DNA of 64,000 nt from assembly GCA_019775845.1 (NCBI GenBank), contig JADQAV010000010.1, forward strand, positions 468,871 through 532,870. The letters run 5' to 3'. The position numbers and the translations under genes were made by a program. This stretch comes from Myrmaecium sp. VS I D KN 1 (taxonomy: Eukaryota > Ascomycota > Dothideomycetes > Valsariales > Valsariaceae). Positions 20,941 through 32,430 of this stretch are shown here, in pieces. The notes beneath the pieces were generated by a model. That model had not been told where the DNA came from. It saw nothing but the letters and a program-made list of their open reading frames with translations, and did not search any database. Every line of letters begins with the position of its first letter. The first letter of the stretch is position 1.

Positions 20941-22776
20941 CTACTCCTCATCCACGTCATCAAGACCACCCTCAACCTCCGGGTCCTCCTCGAAGGTGTT
21001 GTCCGGAACATGGTACAGACGGAGGATGGGCTTGTTCGGGTCTTTGACCAGCACGTACTTGCCGTCCTCCATACCCATGACCATGTCCGTGATCGTGCGG
21101 ACGATACCCCACCCGTTGGACAGGTTGAGCGCCATCTGGGCCGCGAAGTCACGGGGCTTGTTCGTCAACACACCAAGGATCACGTGGTCGTTGTTGTTCT
21201 TCGGGTTGGCACGGGACACGAAACTGGGATCATTGTTAGCTGATCGATGTATGGTACTAGAGATTCTAGAAAGAAAACTTACCCAAGCTTCAAAGAGTCA
21301 GCCTTGGCCAGGATAGACTGAACCGCCCAGCGAGCAAGCTTGCACGAGTTGTTCTTCATCTCCGTCGCAAGGACGGCACCCCTCTGGCTAGCGAGCTTGG
21401 TCCTCCAGTCAAGAGCGCCACCGCTGCCCTGAGCCTTGTTGTCGAACTCGTTGAGGGCCTTGATGGTCATGTACTGGTCCTCGCCGTTGCTGCCGCTCTT
21501 GAGGACAGCGTCAAGCTCGGTCCGGACAATCAGGTTCAACGGCTCCTCGTCGCTGTCGAGCGACAGGTCGAAGCGGCGGTACCGGTACGCCTTGGACGCC
21601 GGAGGATCGCTCTCGACCTCAGGGCTGTAGAAGGGGTGCTCGTGAGGCATGTCGACCTTGACGTTCTCGTTCACGACCTGGAGAGGGAAAACGTTGTTGA
21701 TGTGGGTGGCCTCCATCATGAGAGCAGCCGGGCTGTTGATCGAGTCCCTGTTGCCCTCGGAAACCTCGAGAGGAGCATCGGTGGCGTTCTCGTTGACGGT
21801 GACCATGTCCAAGGCGGAACCTTCACGCTTGTCGATGAAGAGCTTCTTGTTCCTTTTGACGAGGACCAAATCCCAAGAGTAGACGGACTTGGTAGCACAC
21901 ATCAACATGGACAGGATGTTGTCAGTAGCGAAGATGGTACCCTCATCCTTCTCAGCAAGCTCCTGGATAACCGGGTCGCTAGAGGTGGTGACGTTGTACG
22001 CCGCACGCTCCAGAACGTTGAGCTTCCGCTCGGAGGTCTTCGCACCGGGCTGCTTGTCGTAGGAGCGATCGTACTGGTAAAGGAAGCCGTAGCTGTCGAT
22101 ATCCTCGCCGTCGGCGGTTTGGAGGTTGAGCTTAGACAGACGGGAGAAGTCAATCTCTTCAACGACTTGCCAGTCGGGCTTGACAGCGACGGAAGCATCA
22201 CGGTTCCGCTGCGGCTTGTCGTCTCTCCAGCCGAAGCGCCTTCCGCCACGGCCACCGCGAGCACCACGGCTGTCGTAGGTCTGGTTGCGCCCGGCTCCAA
22301 CACGCTGGAAGGCTCCCCGACCACCGCGCTGAGCCTGGCCACCACGCTGGGCACGGCCACGGAAGACGGCAGTGCCGCCCCGACCGAAACCACGGCTTTT
22401 TGTGGACGTCCTGGTGTTGTCGACGACGGAGAAAGTCGCTTCTTCTTCGGCAATCTGGATCGCGAAAGGGTTGGTGGTTTGGTTGGCGCCGTAGACTTGC
22501 TGGTCTGCAATGTCACAGTCAGTTTTCATCCTTCATAAACAGGTCGAAATGCGCAACTCAGCACATACCTCTGTAGTTCCTGCCACCATACTGCTGGCGA
22601 CCGCCCCGTTCGCGGTCCTTACCCTCCGTCCAGTCGGCCATGCGGCCTAGCTTGTCGCCCTTGGAGTAAGGAGCGTACGGGACGCCATCGAGCATGCTCT
22701 CGGTGGAAACTGGCGGTCCCCAGCCATCCTTCTCGGGGAGGGAGGAAATGAAGTCCAACAAATCGGTTGGAGCCAT
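20941..22776 (-). CDS. eif3d: Eukaryotic translation initiation factor 3 subunit D
   Basis: Three exons (22776-22569, 22504-21283, 21223-20941) join in phase to 570 aa. The N-terminus ([31 protein letters not shown]) is the conserved opening of eIF3d. It is followed by an RGG-rich RNA-binding stretch (about residues 105-155), then the cap-binding-like core with [40 protein letters not shown] and YSWDLVLVK. The third exon covers [18 protein letters not shown] and ends in an acidic tail. eIF3d is part of the 43S pre-initiation machinery, binds selected mRNA caps in animals, and is the counterpart of fission yeast Moe1. The start ATG has a good context (CACACCATGGCT). The promoter is shared with the divergent gene starting at 23211. 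Confidence 0.96.
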
Positions 22777-23210
22777 GGTGTGCGGTGTGGTATCGACGTC
22801 GTGAATATCGCCCATTGACCCGCCGTGGTGGGGAGAATAATTCCCACACGCCAAGATTTCGCTCCGCTGACTAAGGCCACCGCTTCATCGAGTCGCGGCC
22901 GCCGAGGCAGGAAAGGGCCACTGCGGGCGATGCCACGACCAACGACAAAGAATTTCGGTTTCTTTCCTTCTCCCTTTCCTTTCCTTTCCTTTCATTTTCC
23001 CTTTCAGTTGCTCTTCCTTTATGGCTTCTGCGTTGGGTTTCCTTTCGTTCTCTGCTTGCTGATCTTGGCATACCCTTTAACCCCGAACAGTGCTGACCGT
23101 TCGACCTTTTCTCAGCCTCGACATATCGAGCATCTTAACCACTAGTCATATATTGCATATCATGGAAATCACTCTGAATTCTCGGGAAACAACTGCTACT
23201 GTCCGCAAAA
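22777..23210. promoter_or_regulatory. Divergent promoter of eif3d and the 23211 gene
   Basis: 434 bases between two divergent starts. A run of TTTCC pentamers lies at about 22970-23005 (pyrimidine-rich on +, purine-rich in the eif3d direction). I see no TATA box with confidence and no coding sequence. Confidence 0.5.
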
Positions 23211-25415
23211 ATGGACGAAGTCGAACTTTTAGTTCACATATCGGCCCCTTCGAGTCGGAAAGATGATGACCGCTGCCGAGCCCAGGCTCTGGCGTACCTT
23301 GACTTTGAGCGATCTGACTCGGATAGTCTCTCCTCTCAGTCTGCTTTGAACGAGGCATCCGAAGAAGAGACCCTCTCTATAAGCGTCAAGAACAAACCGC
23401 CGCGTGATCAGGAAGATCTTCCGCCTTTTATTTCATCAAACCCGCTTTCCCAAGACCATGACTTTCCTACCACCACCCGGCACATAACTCCTCAACAGCC
23501 AGCAGCAGCGGTGACTAAGACTTTCGATTCTGCTTCCAGCTTTCCGTCTGACATATCGGCACTGGAGCCAGAAGCACAGGGTACTCCTTTTCATGCATCG
23601 TTCAGGGCCAGGCATTTAACGCCAAAGACACTCAGGAATCCAATCGAGCAATTGGAACTCAATCAGGCTGTGTGGAGAGTCCAGCAACGTCTGCTTAGTC
23701 GTAGCGCGCCCCGGACGCCTGCGGGTATCGCCGTACTGAAGTCTCCTGACCAAGATGAGTCCACCACGTTTATTGAGGATACGCAGCTCAGCCTGACGGC
23801 TCTTCAAACTCAGCTTGAATCTCTGTCGGACCTTAGCTCGACAGACTCTTCTCCGGCTGGAAGTACTCAGTCTTCTCCACTTCTGGGGCGTAATGAGATG
23901 CGCACTCTCGACCATGATTTTGAGCAAGCGCACATACCCAATTCTCAGCCAGTGGGGGTTTTTGACACACCTCGGCCACAGATAATACAGTCAAAGCTTA
24001 CCCCTCAGGGAACGGACTACTCCGGTGCCTCGGCAATTGATGCGCTGCAGTCACAGCTCCCGGAAAGCTATGGGCTCGGAGATTCGGTTGACGATTCCTT
24101 CAGCTGGGATACTACTGAAATGCTAGGCATTATCAATGGGCGTGATCAAAGTCAAGGTGACGGACAAACCCGCAAAAGCCCTAGTCAACGGGAGAGCGTT
24201 GGCGAAGCTCGAGTCACATCCTCTCCTACAATCTCCAGGAAAGCTTCTCAGAAAGCTCAACTGGCTTCGACTGGTGCAAGCGCTGATCGCCCGAGTGGGA
24301 TATCGTTTTCACCTACGGCGACGTTTTATACCACCACAAGCATACTCGATGTGCTGAATACAGCCTCTCCTTCAGGCCACAGCCGGGATCACGCTGAATC
24401 AGCAGAGCAAAGAGATGATAGGACTCTGGACAGCGAACCTCCCACCACAGCTCTAAATAAGAGCACTAATTCTTCGCCTGAGAAATTGCTAGGTGTTAGG
24501 AACGACGGTAATGAGCAGAGATCACCAGTAACGCCTCCCAAACAGACCACAATCAGCGCCACGGAAGTTGCCTCTGCCGAATCAACAGCCTCTCAGCTAC
24601 TCTCCAAGCGCAGCGGGGATGCACTCGACAGAAACTCCCATGAATCACCACTAAAGCGTCAGAAGGTTGTAACCGAGCAAACATCGCCGAAACGACGGTC
24701 GCCCCGACTCAACAAGGGGAAAGGTGAAGCCACTGGCTCGGATGCCGCAGCAAAGATAGTGCCGGCGACAATCCCCAAGGGAACTCCATTCGACTTCAGC
24801 CGGCTCTGCCGAGAAGTCTTCGCTCCTCTGCCAGCAACTAATTCGCGAACATCGTGGGATCAAACTTACGCTACCGACATGATGGCCAGCCTCATCAACC
24901 ACCCACCACTCAAGGACAAGTTCCGAGTCAGGTACATGACGCGACAGGTGCCGCCGTACGAGCGTGGGTGCTGGGTCATCGACACATCCCCCTGGTCGCC
25001 CTCGCTCGCCGTGCGCTTCTGGAAAGACATGTTCAAGTACATTCGCCGCGGCAATGCCGGATGGGGCGTCTACATGCACCGCGGGACGCAGCAGGACCCG
25101 GCGCGCCCGCACGAGCTGGGGACCGTCACGGTGCACTGCTGGGGCGAGCTGATCCCGCACTTCTATCTGCTATTCTACACGTTCAGCCGCTGTCAGATCC
25201 GCAAGACGGATGCCAAGTGGGTGGATTCGCGGGGCGAGGTGGTGGTCCAGATGGTTAAGGAGCCGATGAGGGAAGGCAGGAGCGATCGAGCTGGCGCCGC
25301 GGACGACTGGCCTGAAGGGAGCAGCGATGAGGAGGTCTATGAGAAGGAGGGTGGTGAAGAGCAGCACGAAGGATTGATGGACTTTGAATTAATCAACCGG
25401 TTGGGAAGATGGTGA
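23211..25415 (+). CDS. Conserved-looking fungal protein of unknown function with Trp-rich C-terminal domain
   Basis: A single frame of 734 aa with a good start context (AAAATGG). It opens with MDEVELLVHISAPSSRKDDD, a short structured segment, then about 480 residues of Ser/Thr/Pro/Gln-rich, probably disordered sequence with many SP/TP sites and basic KRQK- or KRRSPR-like patches that may be nuclear localisation signals. From about residue 520 a compact, hydrophobic domain begins (FDFSRLCREVFAPLP) with seven widely spaced tryptophans (SWDQTY, GCWVID, SPWSPS, RFWKDM, AGWGVY, HCWGEL, AKWVDS). After it comes an acidic tail. I do not recognise the domain. A nuclear location is an inference from the basic patches and composition only. 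Confidence 0.8.
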   Translation: MDEVELLVHISAPSSRKDDDRCRAQALAYLDFERSDSDSLSSQSALNEASEEETLSISVKNKPPRDQEDLPPFISSNPLSQDHDFPTTTRHITPQQPAAAVTKTFDSASSFPSDISALEPEAQGTPFHASFRARHLTPKTLRNPIEQLELNQAVWRVQQRLLSRSAPRTPAGIAVLKSPDQDESTTFIEDTQLSLTALQTQLESLSDLSSTDSSPAGSTQSSPLLGRNEMRTLDHDFEQAHIPNSQPVGVFDTPRPQIIQSKLTPQGTDYSGASAIDALQSQLPESYGLGDSVDDSFSWDTTEMLGIINGRDQSQGDGQTRKSPSQRESVGEARVTSSPTISRKASQKAQLASTGASADRPSGISFSPTATFYTTTSILDVLNTASPSGHSRDHAESAEQRDDRTLDSEPPTTALNKSTNSSPEKLLGVRNDGNEQRSPVTPPKQTTISATEVASAESTASQLLSKRSGDALDRNSHESPLKRQKVVTEQTSPKRRSPRLNKGKGEATGSDAAAKIVPATIPKGTPFDFSRLCREVFAPLPATNSRTSWDQTYATDMMASLINHPPLKDKFRVRYMTRQVPPYERGCWVIDTSPWSPSLAVRFWKDMFKYIRRGNAGWGVYMHRGTQQDPARPHELGTVTVHCWGELIPHFYLLFYTFSRCQIRKTDAKWVDSRGEVVVQMVKEPMREGRSDRAGAADDWPEGSSDEEVYEKEGGEEQHEGLMDFELINRLGRW

Positions 25416-25766
25416 TGAGCGGGGCCTATCTTGGACTTCTCTTTGGTGCTTGGATTTTACATCTGCTTTTTATCTGGACATTTGGATGATACCTTGCCTT
25501 GATTGGCCTCATACATAGTTTTGGGATTATCGAATCTTATTCTTTCATCTACGCATGAGGTTTCCCAATATCAGCGTGCCTGAGGCAGCCGTGATCGACA
25601 CGGGCTAAAATTCCTTTCCCGCGCCGCCTCCCGACCAGACCGCCCGGCCCTCCCCACATCCCCGGCGCACGTTTAGCTGCGATCGGGATACACCCCTCGA
25701 TCTCAACTTTTTTTTTGTTCGTTTCTTCTTTCCGTAGCTTTCTTCATTCTCCAACCCCCCTATGTG
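25416..25766. promoter_or_regulatory. Intergenic: 3' end of 23211 gene and dus2 promoter
   Basis: 351 bases between two + strand genes. A T-run (about 25709-25718) and pyrimidine-rich sequence precede the dus2 start. No other feature is supported. Confidence 0.45.
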
Positions 25767-27427
25767 ATGCTTCGCACACTGCTCTCTGGCATCCGGAAAG
25801 CTGTGTCCACCCCGCGCATCATCACCAACATGTCGACTCCTCCTGCTGTTGCGACCGAACCCGCTACCGCGGCGGCGGCGGCGGCGGCGAATGCGACTAC
25901 CGCTGCGACTGCCACTGCGACTACCGATTCCACCAACGGAACGACGACGAAAACGACGGGTATCCGCGCGCCCCCGGTGCCCATCCCCAAGAACGGAGTT
26001 GACTACCGAGGCAAGGTGGTGCTGGCGCCCATGGTGCGATCGGGAGAGCTGCCGTCGCGGCTGCTGGCGCTCAAGTACGGGGCGGATCTGGTGTGGGGTA
26101 CGGTCTTCCTTTCCATGCTACACGTCAGCAAAGTGCTGACCTCTTATGTTACGATCCAGGCCCCGAGACGATCGACCGCAGCCTGATCGGGACGACGCGA
26201 CGGGAGAACCCGATTCTGCAGACGGTCGACTTCACCCGGTACCCATCCCCGAAGAACGTGGACCTGTCGGACCCGAACGTGAAGGAGAACCTGATCTACC
26301 GGCTGCACCCGGCGCTGGAGGGCAAACGGCTGATCTTTCAGCTGGGGACGGCGACGCCGGAGCGGGCGGTCGAGGCGGCCAAGCTGGTCGCCGGCGACGT
26401 GGCAGGCATCGACGTGAACGCGGGCTGCCCGAAGCCGTTCAGCACGTCGGGCGGGATGGGCGCGGCCCTGCTGAAGGACCCGGAGCGGCTGGCCAGCATC
26501 CTGGAGGCGCTGGTCCGCGAGGTGGGCGCGGCCTGGCAGATCGGCATCAGCGTCAAGATCCGCCTGCTGGAGACGGCCGCCCAGACGGAGGCGCTCGTCC
26601 GCCGGCTCTGCCGCACCGGCATCACGGGCCTGACGATCCACTGCCGCACCACGCCGATGCGGCCGCGGGAGCGCGCCCTCCGGGATCAGCTCCGCATGAT
26701 CCGCGAGGTGTGCCACGAGCACGGGGTGGCCTGCCTCGTGAACGGGGACGTGGAGGGCCGGGAGCACGCCTATCAGCTGATGGCCGAGTACGGCGTGGAC
26801 GGGGCGATGATCGCGACGGCGGCGGAGTGCAACCCGAGCGTGTTCCGGACGGCGGCGGAGGGCGGAAAAGCCCCCTGGGAGGAGGTCGTGCGCGAGTACA
26901 TCACCTTCGCGTGCCGCGTCGACAACCGGTGGGGCAACACCAAGTTCCTCCTCTCGCAGATGATCCCGGGAAAGAGCCCGTGCTACATGCGGATGAACCA
27001 GGCCAAGTGCTACCGCGACCTCGTCCGCGCCATGGAATACCCGGAGCTGGAGGAGCTGGCCGCCCAGGTCGACGCGCGTCTTGGTCTGCCGCCGGAGGAT
27101 AAGGCGATCCGCAAGGCGAAGGCGAAGGCTTGGCGCAAGGAGACCGCGAAGGTCGAGGAGACGAAGAAGGAGATGCTGGAGGTGGGGAAGGAGGCTGAGA
27201 CGGAGGCGGAGAAGGAGACGGAGCAGCAGCGGGAGGAGGTGAATGTGAACGGCAAGCGACCGCCGCCGCAGGAGGACGCCACGGAGGGCCCTCCGGATGC
27301 CACCAAGAAGGTTAAGATTCCGGAGGAAGGCCTGGTTGCGGGCGAGGAGCTGAAGCCGGTTGAGGGCGCTGCTCCTGTACCTCCGGAGGCGGCGGTGCCG
27401 GAGTACGCGCAGCCTGTTGCTTCGTGA
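25767..27427 (+). CDS. dus2: tRNA-dihydrouridine synthase, Dus2 type
   Basis: Two exons (25767-26097, 26160-27427), phase 1, 62-base intron with branch CTGAC, giving 532 aa. The FMN-dependent TIM-barrel shows VLAPMVRSGELPSRLLAL, the catalytic cysteine in NAGCPKPFSTSGGMG (Cys200), VSVKIR-like ISVKIRLL, and ITGLTIHCRT, the pattern of Dus2/Smm1, which reduces U20 in the D-loop of tRNAs using NAD(P)H. The C-terminal extension after about residue 430 is a charged Lys/Glu helix rather than a clear double-stranded-RNA-binding domain. Two in-frame starts are plausible: the ATG at 25767 adds MLRTLLSGIRKAVSTPRIIT, an arginine-rich, acid-free segment like a mitochondrial presequence, while the ATG at 25830 (ACCAACATGTCG context) begins at MSTPP. 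An Ala/Thr-rich spacer follows the second start. Confidence 0.92.
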
Positions 27428-28051
27428 GGGGAGGGGGGATCAGATGCTCTGACGGGGGTAATTTGTTTAAGAAAAGCATGGGCGGAGATATTAAAGGCGA
27501 TTTTTCTTCTTCTTTTTTCTATCCAGGGCGTCTTTACAAGATTGGAGAGGGTGGGGGAACACGGGTCTCTTTTTTTCTATTTCTTCTTCTTCTCTTCTTC
27601 GCTCTTGCGTGCATTTCTACCGGCGATCATATTGCGTTTTTTGCGAAAAGATGGGGACAGACTCGGAATGGTAGGAAGCTTCTCTATACGTCTTTTCTTT
27701 TCAGGTCTCGGTGAAGACTTTTTTTGGGCGTGTGGGGAGATGACGAGGCAGAACGAGAGGAAGAAGAAATGAGGGAAATAATTAAACCACACCACCACCG
27801 CCACCACCACTGGCATAAGAAGAAATTATCTAACGAGAATGAAAGCGATGAAAGGAAAAAGGAAAAAAAAATAGGAAGCGCACACACGCGAACAAAAAGG
27901 AGAGACCCCCCTGGCGGGAAAAGAGATGTGGAAGGGAGGGTGGTTCGGTGCGTGCGTGCGTGCGTGCGGATTATGTACAAAAGCAAGGCTGCCGCGGCAA
28001 CTTTTTATTTTCTTTATTTTTTTTTTGTTTGGTTTCTCCACCCCACAACAA
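27428..28051. other. Intergenic, convergent 3' regions of dus2 and the subtilisin gene
   Basis: 624 bases between stops. It is T-rich with CTT repeats on the dus2 side, has a (CAC/CCA)-rich patch at 27785-27810, and a GTGCG repeat at about 27948-27967. Both 3' UTRs must be here; no gene is seen. Confidence 0.45.
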
Positions 28052-29602
28052 TCAATACCGCAGCTGCGGCTCGCGGCTCTTGAGGACGAAGGTCGGCGCT
28101 GTCGTTGCCGCGGACTCACGACGACCGAGCAGATCGCGCGCCCAGCCGAGGAGGCTGCGTTTAGCGCTGTTGTCGTCGTCGGTCTTGACGCCGACGGGGG
28201 TCCAAGTGCGGCCGGAAGCGTGGACGTCGACCCACCGACGGGCGCGGGTGAGCACGGAGGTGACGCCGTTGTTGGCGAGGACGGCGGCGTCGCCGGAGAG
28301 GACGTCGCCGGCGATGGCGTTGGCGAGGCCGTTGGCGGCGAGGTAGGTCTTCATGGCGGCCGGGTCGCGGAGGGCGGCGTCCTTGGCCATGAGGTAGGCC
28401 ATGATGCCGGTGACGTGGGGGCAGGCCATGGAGGTGCCGGAGAGGAAGTTCACCGTCGTCGGGCTGTCCTTCCACGCGCTCAGGACGGACTCGCCCGGCG
28501 CGTAGACGTCGTTGCAGGCGCCCGTGTTGGAGAAGGAGGAGATGGCGTCGTCGATGCCGATGGCGCCGACGCTGACGGCGGGGCCTTGGCTGCCGCCGGC
28601 GGAGGAGGGGGAGTAGTTGCAGGAGTCGTTGCCGCTGTTGCCGGCGGCGACGGCGACGTGGATGCCCTGGGCGACGGCGAGCTCGATGACCTTGTTGATC
28701 GAGTCGGAGACGCCGCCGAGGCCCCAGGACATGCTCATCACGCTGCCCACGAAGTCGGACGCGTTCTGGCGCTGCTCGTGGTTCTGGATGACCCAGTTCA
28801 TGCCCGCGATCGTGTCGGACGACTTGCCGGACCCGTCCGCGCCCAGGACTTTCACCGAGTAGATGTTGGCCTTGCGGGCCACGCCGAAGTAGTCGCCCGC
28901 CGCGGTGCCGGCCACGTGCGTGCCGTGCCCGTCCCCGTCGGACGTGTCCGTCTCGAAGCTGAAGCCGGTCGAGGCCCGGCCGGAGAAGGCGACGTGGTCC
29001 ACGTTGACGCCCGTGTCGACGACGTAGATGTCCACGCCCGCGCCCAGGCTCTCGTCCTCGAACGAGTAGGTGAAGTCCATCTCCCGCTCGCTGCCGTCCA
29101 CCGCCGAGCCGGACGAGATCCGCTGCAGGCCCCAGGGCGCCTCCGTGGCCGTGTCCACCTTCAGGCTGGTGATGTTGACCGTCTTCTCGACGTGCGACAC
29201 CTCGGTCATGTTGTTCAGGAGCTCGATGCAGTGGCTCTGCATGCTCGCCACGAAGCCTCGGAAGGCTGAATTGTTGAAGGCGTACTTCACGTCCGAGTGG
29301 TTGCTCGTCAGCGCGAGCCGGTTGAGGATCGCTTCCACCTCCGGCGGCTCCGGCTGGTCCGCGTCGAAGAGGACGACGTACTCCTCACCGCCGGATTCAT
29401 GGGTGCCGGCGACCGACGGGTCGATGCTGGCGGTTGCGGAAGCGGCGGAGGCGGCGGAGACGGCGGCTGCGGCAGCCTTGACGACGTTCACTTCCGATGG
29501 GATCGTGCCGCTCTCGCGCGAGATGTAGCCGTCCTGGTAGGGCGAAGGGGGAGCGGCGGCGGTAAGGCCAAGGATGGCGGCAAGCGCCAGAAATTGCTTC
29601 AT
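28052..29602 (-). CDS. Secreted subtilisin-like serine protease (S8, proteinase K type)
   Basis: An intronless frame of 516 aa. MKQFLALAAILGLTAAAP is a signal peptide. An I9-type inhibitor propeptide follows (EEYVVLFDADQPEPPEVEAI through VSHVEKTVNI, about 73-150). The mature enzyme probably begins near APWGLQRISS. The catalytic triad is Asp196 (YVVDTGVN), His226 (DGHGTHVAGT) and Ser391 (LSGTSMACPHVTG), with Asn of the oxyanion hole in AAGNSGNDS. Several NxS/T sequons are in the propeptide. The enzyme should be an extracellular or vacuolar endopeptidase released by self-cleavage. Oddities are an Ala-rich insertion before the propeptide (VVKAAAAAVSAASAASATAS) and a C-terminal extension of about 60 residues past the usual subtilase end. 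The Met at 29602 is the only start giving the signal peptide. Confidence 0.93.
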   Translation of the reverse strand: MKQFLALAAILGLTAAAPPSPYQDGYISRESGTIPSEVNVVKAAAAAVSAASAASATASIDPSVAGTHESGGEEYVVLFDADQPEPPEVEAILNRLALTSNHSDVKYAFNNSAFRGFVASMQSHCIELLNNMTEVSHVEKTVNITSLKVDTATEAPWGLQRISSGSAVDGSEREMDFTYSFEDESLGAGVDIYVVDTGVNVDHVAFSGRASTGFSFETDTSDGDGHGTHVAGTAAGDYFGVARKANIYSVKVLGADGSGKSSDTIAGMNWVIQNHEQRQNASDFVGSVMSMSWGLGGVSDSINKVIELAVAQGIHVAVAAGNSGNDSCNYSPSSAGGSQGPAVSVGAIGIDDAISSFSNTGACNDVYAPGESVLSAWKDSPTTVNFLSGTSMACPHVTGIMAYLMAKDAALRDPAAMKTYLAANGLANAIAGDVLSGDAAVLANNGVTSVLTRARRWVDVHASGRTWTPVGVKTDDDNSAKRSLLGWARDLLGRRESAATTAPTFVLKSREPQLRY

Positions 29603-32430
29603 GTCGGCGGAGAAAAAAGCGCAAGTGTCGTGTAGCCGAGCAGGAGGATATCGAGGTTGTATCAGAAATTACGATAGCGCTGTGAAATGAGTCAGAAAAA
29701 TGGAAGATCTCACACAGCAAACGGTGAAGGGCGAGATCTTGCGAATGCAAACGTCCTTCTGATGCTGTTGGTGCCACATCATCATTCTGTCTTTTATATA
29801 GGAAGAGCACATTGTGTGTGTCGCGCAACCATCACGTCGATCTCACACAATGTGAGTGACCTGAACTCATTGTATGCCCCAACGACTGTTATCCGTCTCG
29901 CTCGACGACGACAATAGAGAGGAGGGGAAGAAGGACGCATTGTGAAGGAAGTCGCAGAGAGGGAAGAGGTTCCGCAGTGTAATATGAACCGGGGGGGAGC
30001 GGGTGAACTTACATCAACGCGCAGAAACCGTTCTAAAAACGTGCCAGCACGTCCAACCGCAGCGCTCCCGTCGCGGGACGAAGGAAAGATGGAAAGGAGG
30101 GTGGTGGGAGGAGGGAGCTGAAGATGTCGATATACTACACAGAGTAGGATATATATACACAACGACACCAACAAAACGCAACGCACGGCGGCTCTTTTTT
30201 TTGGAGGGTACGGTAAAAAGACAGGAACGAACGTGACTCGCGCAAGAGAATGTGTGAGAGAGTGAGTAAGAGAGCGCGAGAGAGAGGACGGAGGGGAAAC
30301 GGGAGAAAAGGAGAGGCTGCCAGCAGCAGCACGAGGCAGGAGGTCGTTCAAGTACGGAGGTCAGGTAGATGCTCAAGGTACGGGAGGTTCCCCCCCTCTC
30401 CCCCCTCTCTCCCTACTCCTCCTACCTGACTCTTACCAGAGACATCCCCAAGCTCGCTGCGGAGGTGAAACGGCTTGGCGAGCGCAGCGCATGGACTCGT
30501 GTGTCAACCACTGCCACAAGTCTAGACGGTTTGGCAGATGCTAGGGAGTACCTACTATGGCAGATGGATGTCCTTCATCCAGGGGTAAGAAAAAAAAGGC
30601 CCATACCTTAGTTAGGCACAGTATTAACTACAAGATCTGACACTCGACACACGGACACAGCCGCTTGACCGTTTTGAAGCCCCGGCCGGACCCATATCCA
30701 CCGTCGGTTCCCCCTCCCCCCCTGGCTGGCCGCGACAACTGAAACGCCTGCCGGTCCAGCCAGCCAGCCAGCAAGCCCAACCGAACCGCCGAGCAGCGGG
30801 CTCGGTAATACAATCGCTTGGACCCCGTCGCCGTCGCAGCTACCTACTCGCATGAAGCGGAATGAGAGAGTGAGGGGGAGAAAGAGAGAGCGTGAGAGCG
30901 CACGGGCAGGGGGTTCTCTGTGCCTAGTATGTACGCGGACGGGCCGAGAAGGGCCAAGAGCCAAGGCCAGGGGGGAGTTTGTGAATGCGCTTGTGCATTG
31001 GAGATCGAGGGAGGAGGTCTGAGATTGTTCCTCGGTACATATCTTGATGATATTCGGCCATGCCTGGCTATATCTGCACAGCGTTTTCGATACGGGCAGG
31101 CGACTACAGTGCTTTCATAGAAAGGATTATAATTCTATGGAGGAGCGAGGGAGTGGAAGACATATCGATCGTAATCCCTAACCCCCAATTGGTCGACCCA
31201 TTCACAGCAACAACGCTCACCCGTCTGTGAACCTGGACTCCAACCGTCCCCTCCTCCCCTCACGGAGACAGTACCTACTAGTAGCTACGCAACACCCTCT
31301 TTTCCGCTCCCCACCGAACAATAATATATACAGCACACCAAACCCCCCTTCACTCCCCCCCAATCCTCAGCCACAAAGCTAAAAGCGGCAGAGAGGTAGC
31401 AGGAAAAAAAAAAAAAACGTCCGCGCATACGTAAGGTCGTCACCATGGGCTGTTTCAGACTCGAGTCTTCTTGCCGAGGGGAGAGGGAGAGAGAGAAGAT
31501 GGAGAGGATAGAGGAGAGAAGGACTACTACATGTTTAAATGTACTCCAAGGTACATCCCCAAGAAAATGCAAATGAATGGAGGGAGGAGTGAATGATAGA
31601 ATGCATGGTGGTGTCTGCCTTCTTCTTTGCATGATGGACGATAGATGATAGATGGGGCATTTGATTACACCCATGGACCTTGTCCATGCCGACGACATCG
31701 AAAGGGGAGGGGGGGAACCGAAGGGGAGATATATCGGGGTTAAGGAATAACTATTATCGACGGGAGAACCACGATCGATGATGCTTCAACATCCTCCTCT
31801 TCTTCACTCCCGTCCTCCCCCTCCTTCGCCTCGAGTTTCTTCTATGTGAGACTGGACCCGAGGCTCTGAATAGTAGCTCCCGTACAACGATGGCTGTCCA
31901 CCGTCCACAAGCGCTTAACAACCGAACGGAACAGCATCGATGATCGGTCCGCTCCGTATAATTTATAAATTTGCCGCGGGACGGGAGACTCCTGTGTACA
32001 CCCCCTTTACAAGGCCGACGGTTAGCTTACGCCATACATATGGCTTGAGATCCCGGTTTATACGAATCAAAAGCTGTCCCGAGGTCATTTATTCCTTATA
32101 AGAAGACGTGCGTGAAGGAGCGCTAACCACCGGCTGCGCAAAGGGGGTGTAGTATCCTCTCTTTCCCGTCTAGTCACGATGCCCCGATGATCTGTCCTCA
32201 AAGCAGGCAGACAGGCAGGCAGGTGGTCGGATACTAGGTGAAGGTCCGGCTCCGCGGCTCCAGACAGGCGGAGAGCTTGCATGCAGCAGCTGATAGCTGT
32301 GTGAGCCTCAGGCTCCAACATTCCTTATCTCTCCATCGTACAGCTCACCAGTCCCCGCCTTCCCTTTCCCCCTCCCTTCTTTCTTTCTCCCTTTCCCTTT
32401 CCTTCTCTCCCCTCTTTTCTTCCTTTTACC
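29603..32430. promoter_or_regulatory. Long divergent intergenic region between subtilisin and cytidine deaminase genes
   Basis: 2.8 kb containing both promoters. Simple sequence includes GA-rich DNA at about 30230-30320, a CCAG tetramer run near 30755-30772, a palindromic CCAATTGG at about 31186 (a CCAAT box on each strand), a GCAGGCAGACAGGCAGGCAGG run near 32204-32223, and an 80-base pyrimidine tract (about 32345-32430) directly before the cytidine deaminase start. TACCTAC words occur at 30546, 30841 and 31271. No open frame has a recognisable product. Confidence 0.5.

Noticed and set aside
21636-22538. 300-codon + strand frame
   Set aside because: Antisense to eif3d exon 2.
26146-27102. 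318-codon + strand frame
   Set aside because: Out-of-frame shadow of dus2 exon 2.
27926-29269. 447-codon open frame on the + strand
   Set aside because: Antisense to the subtilisin gene, whose catalytic triad and signal peptide are clear; the frame is Gly/Val/Asp low complexity.
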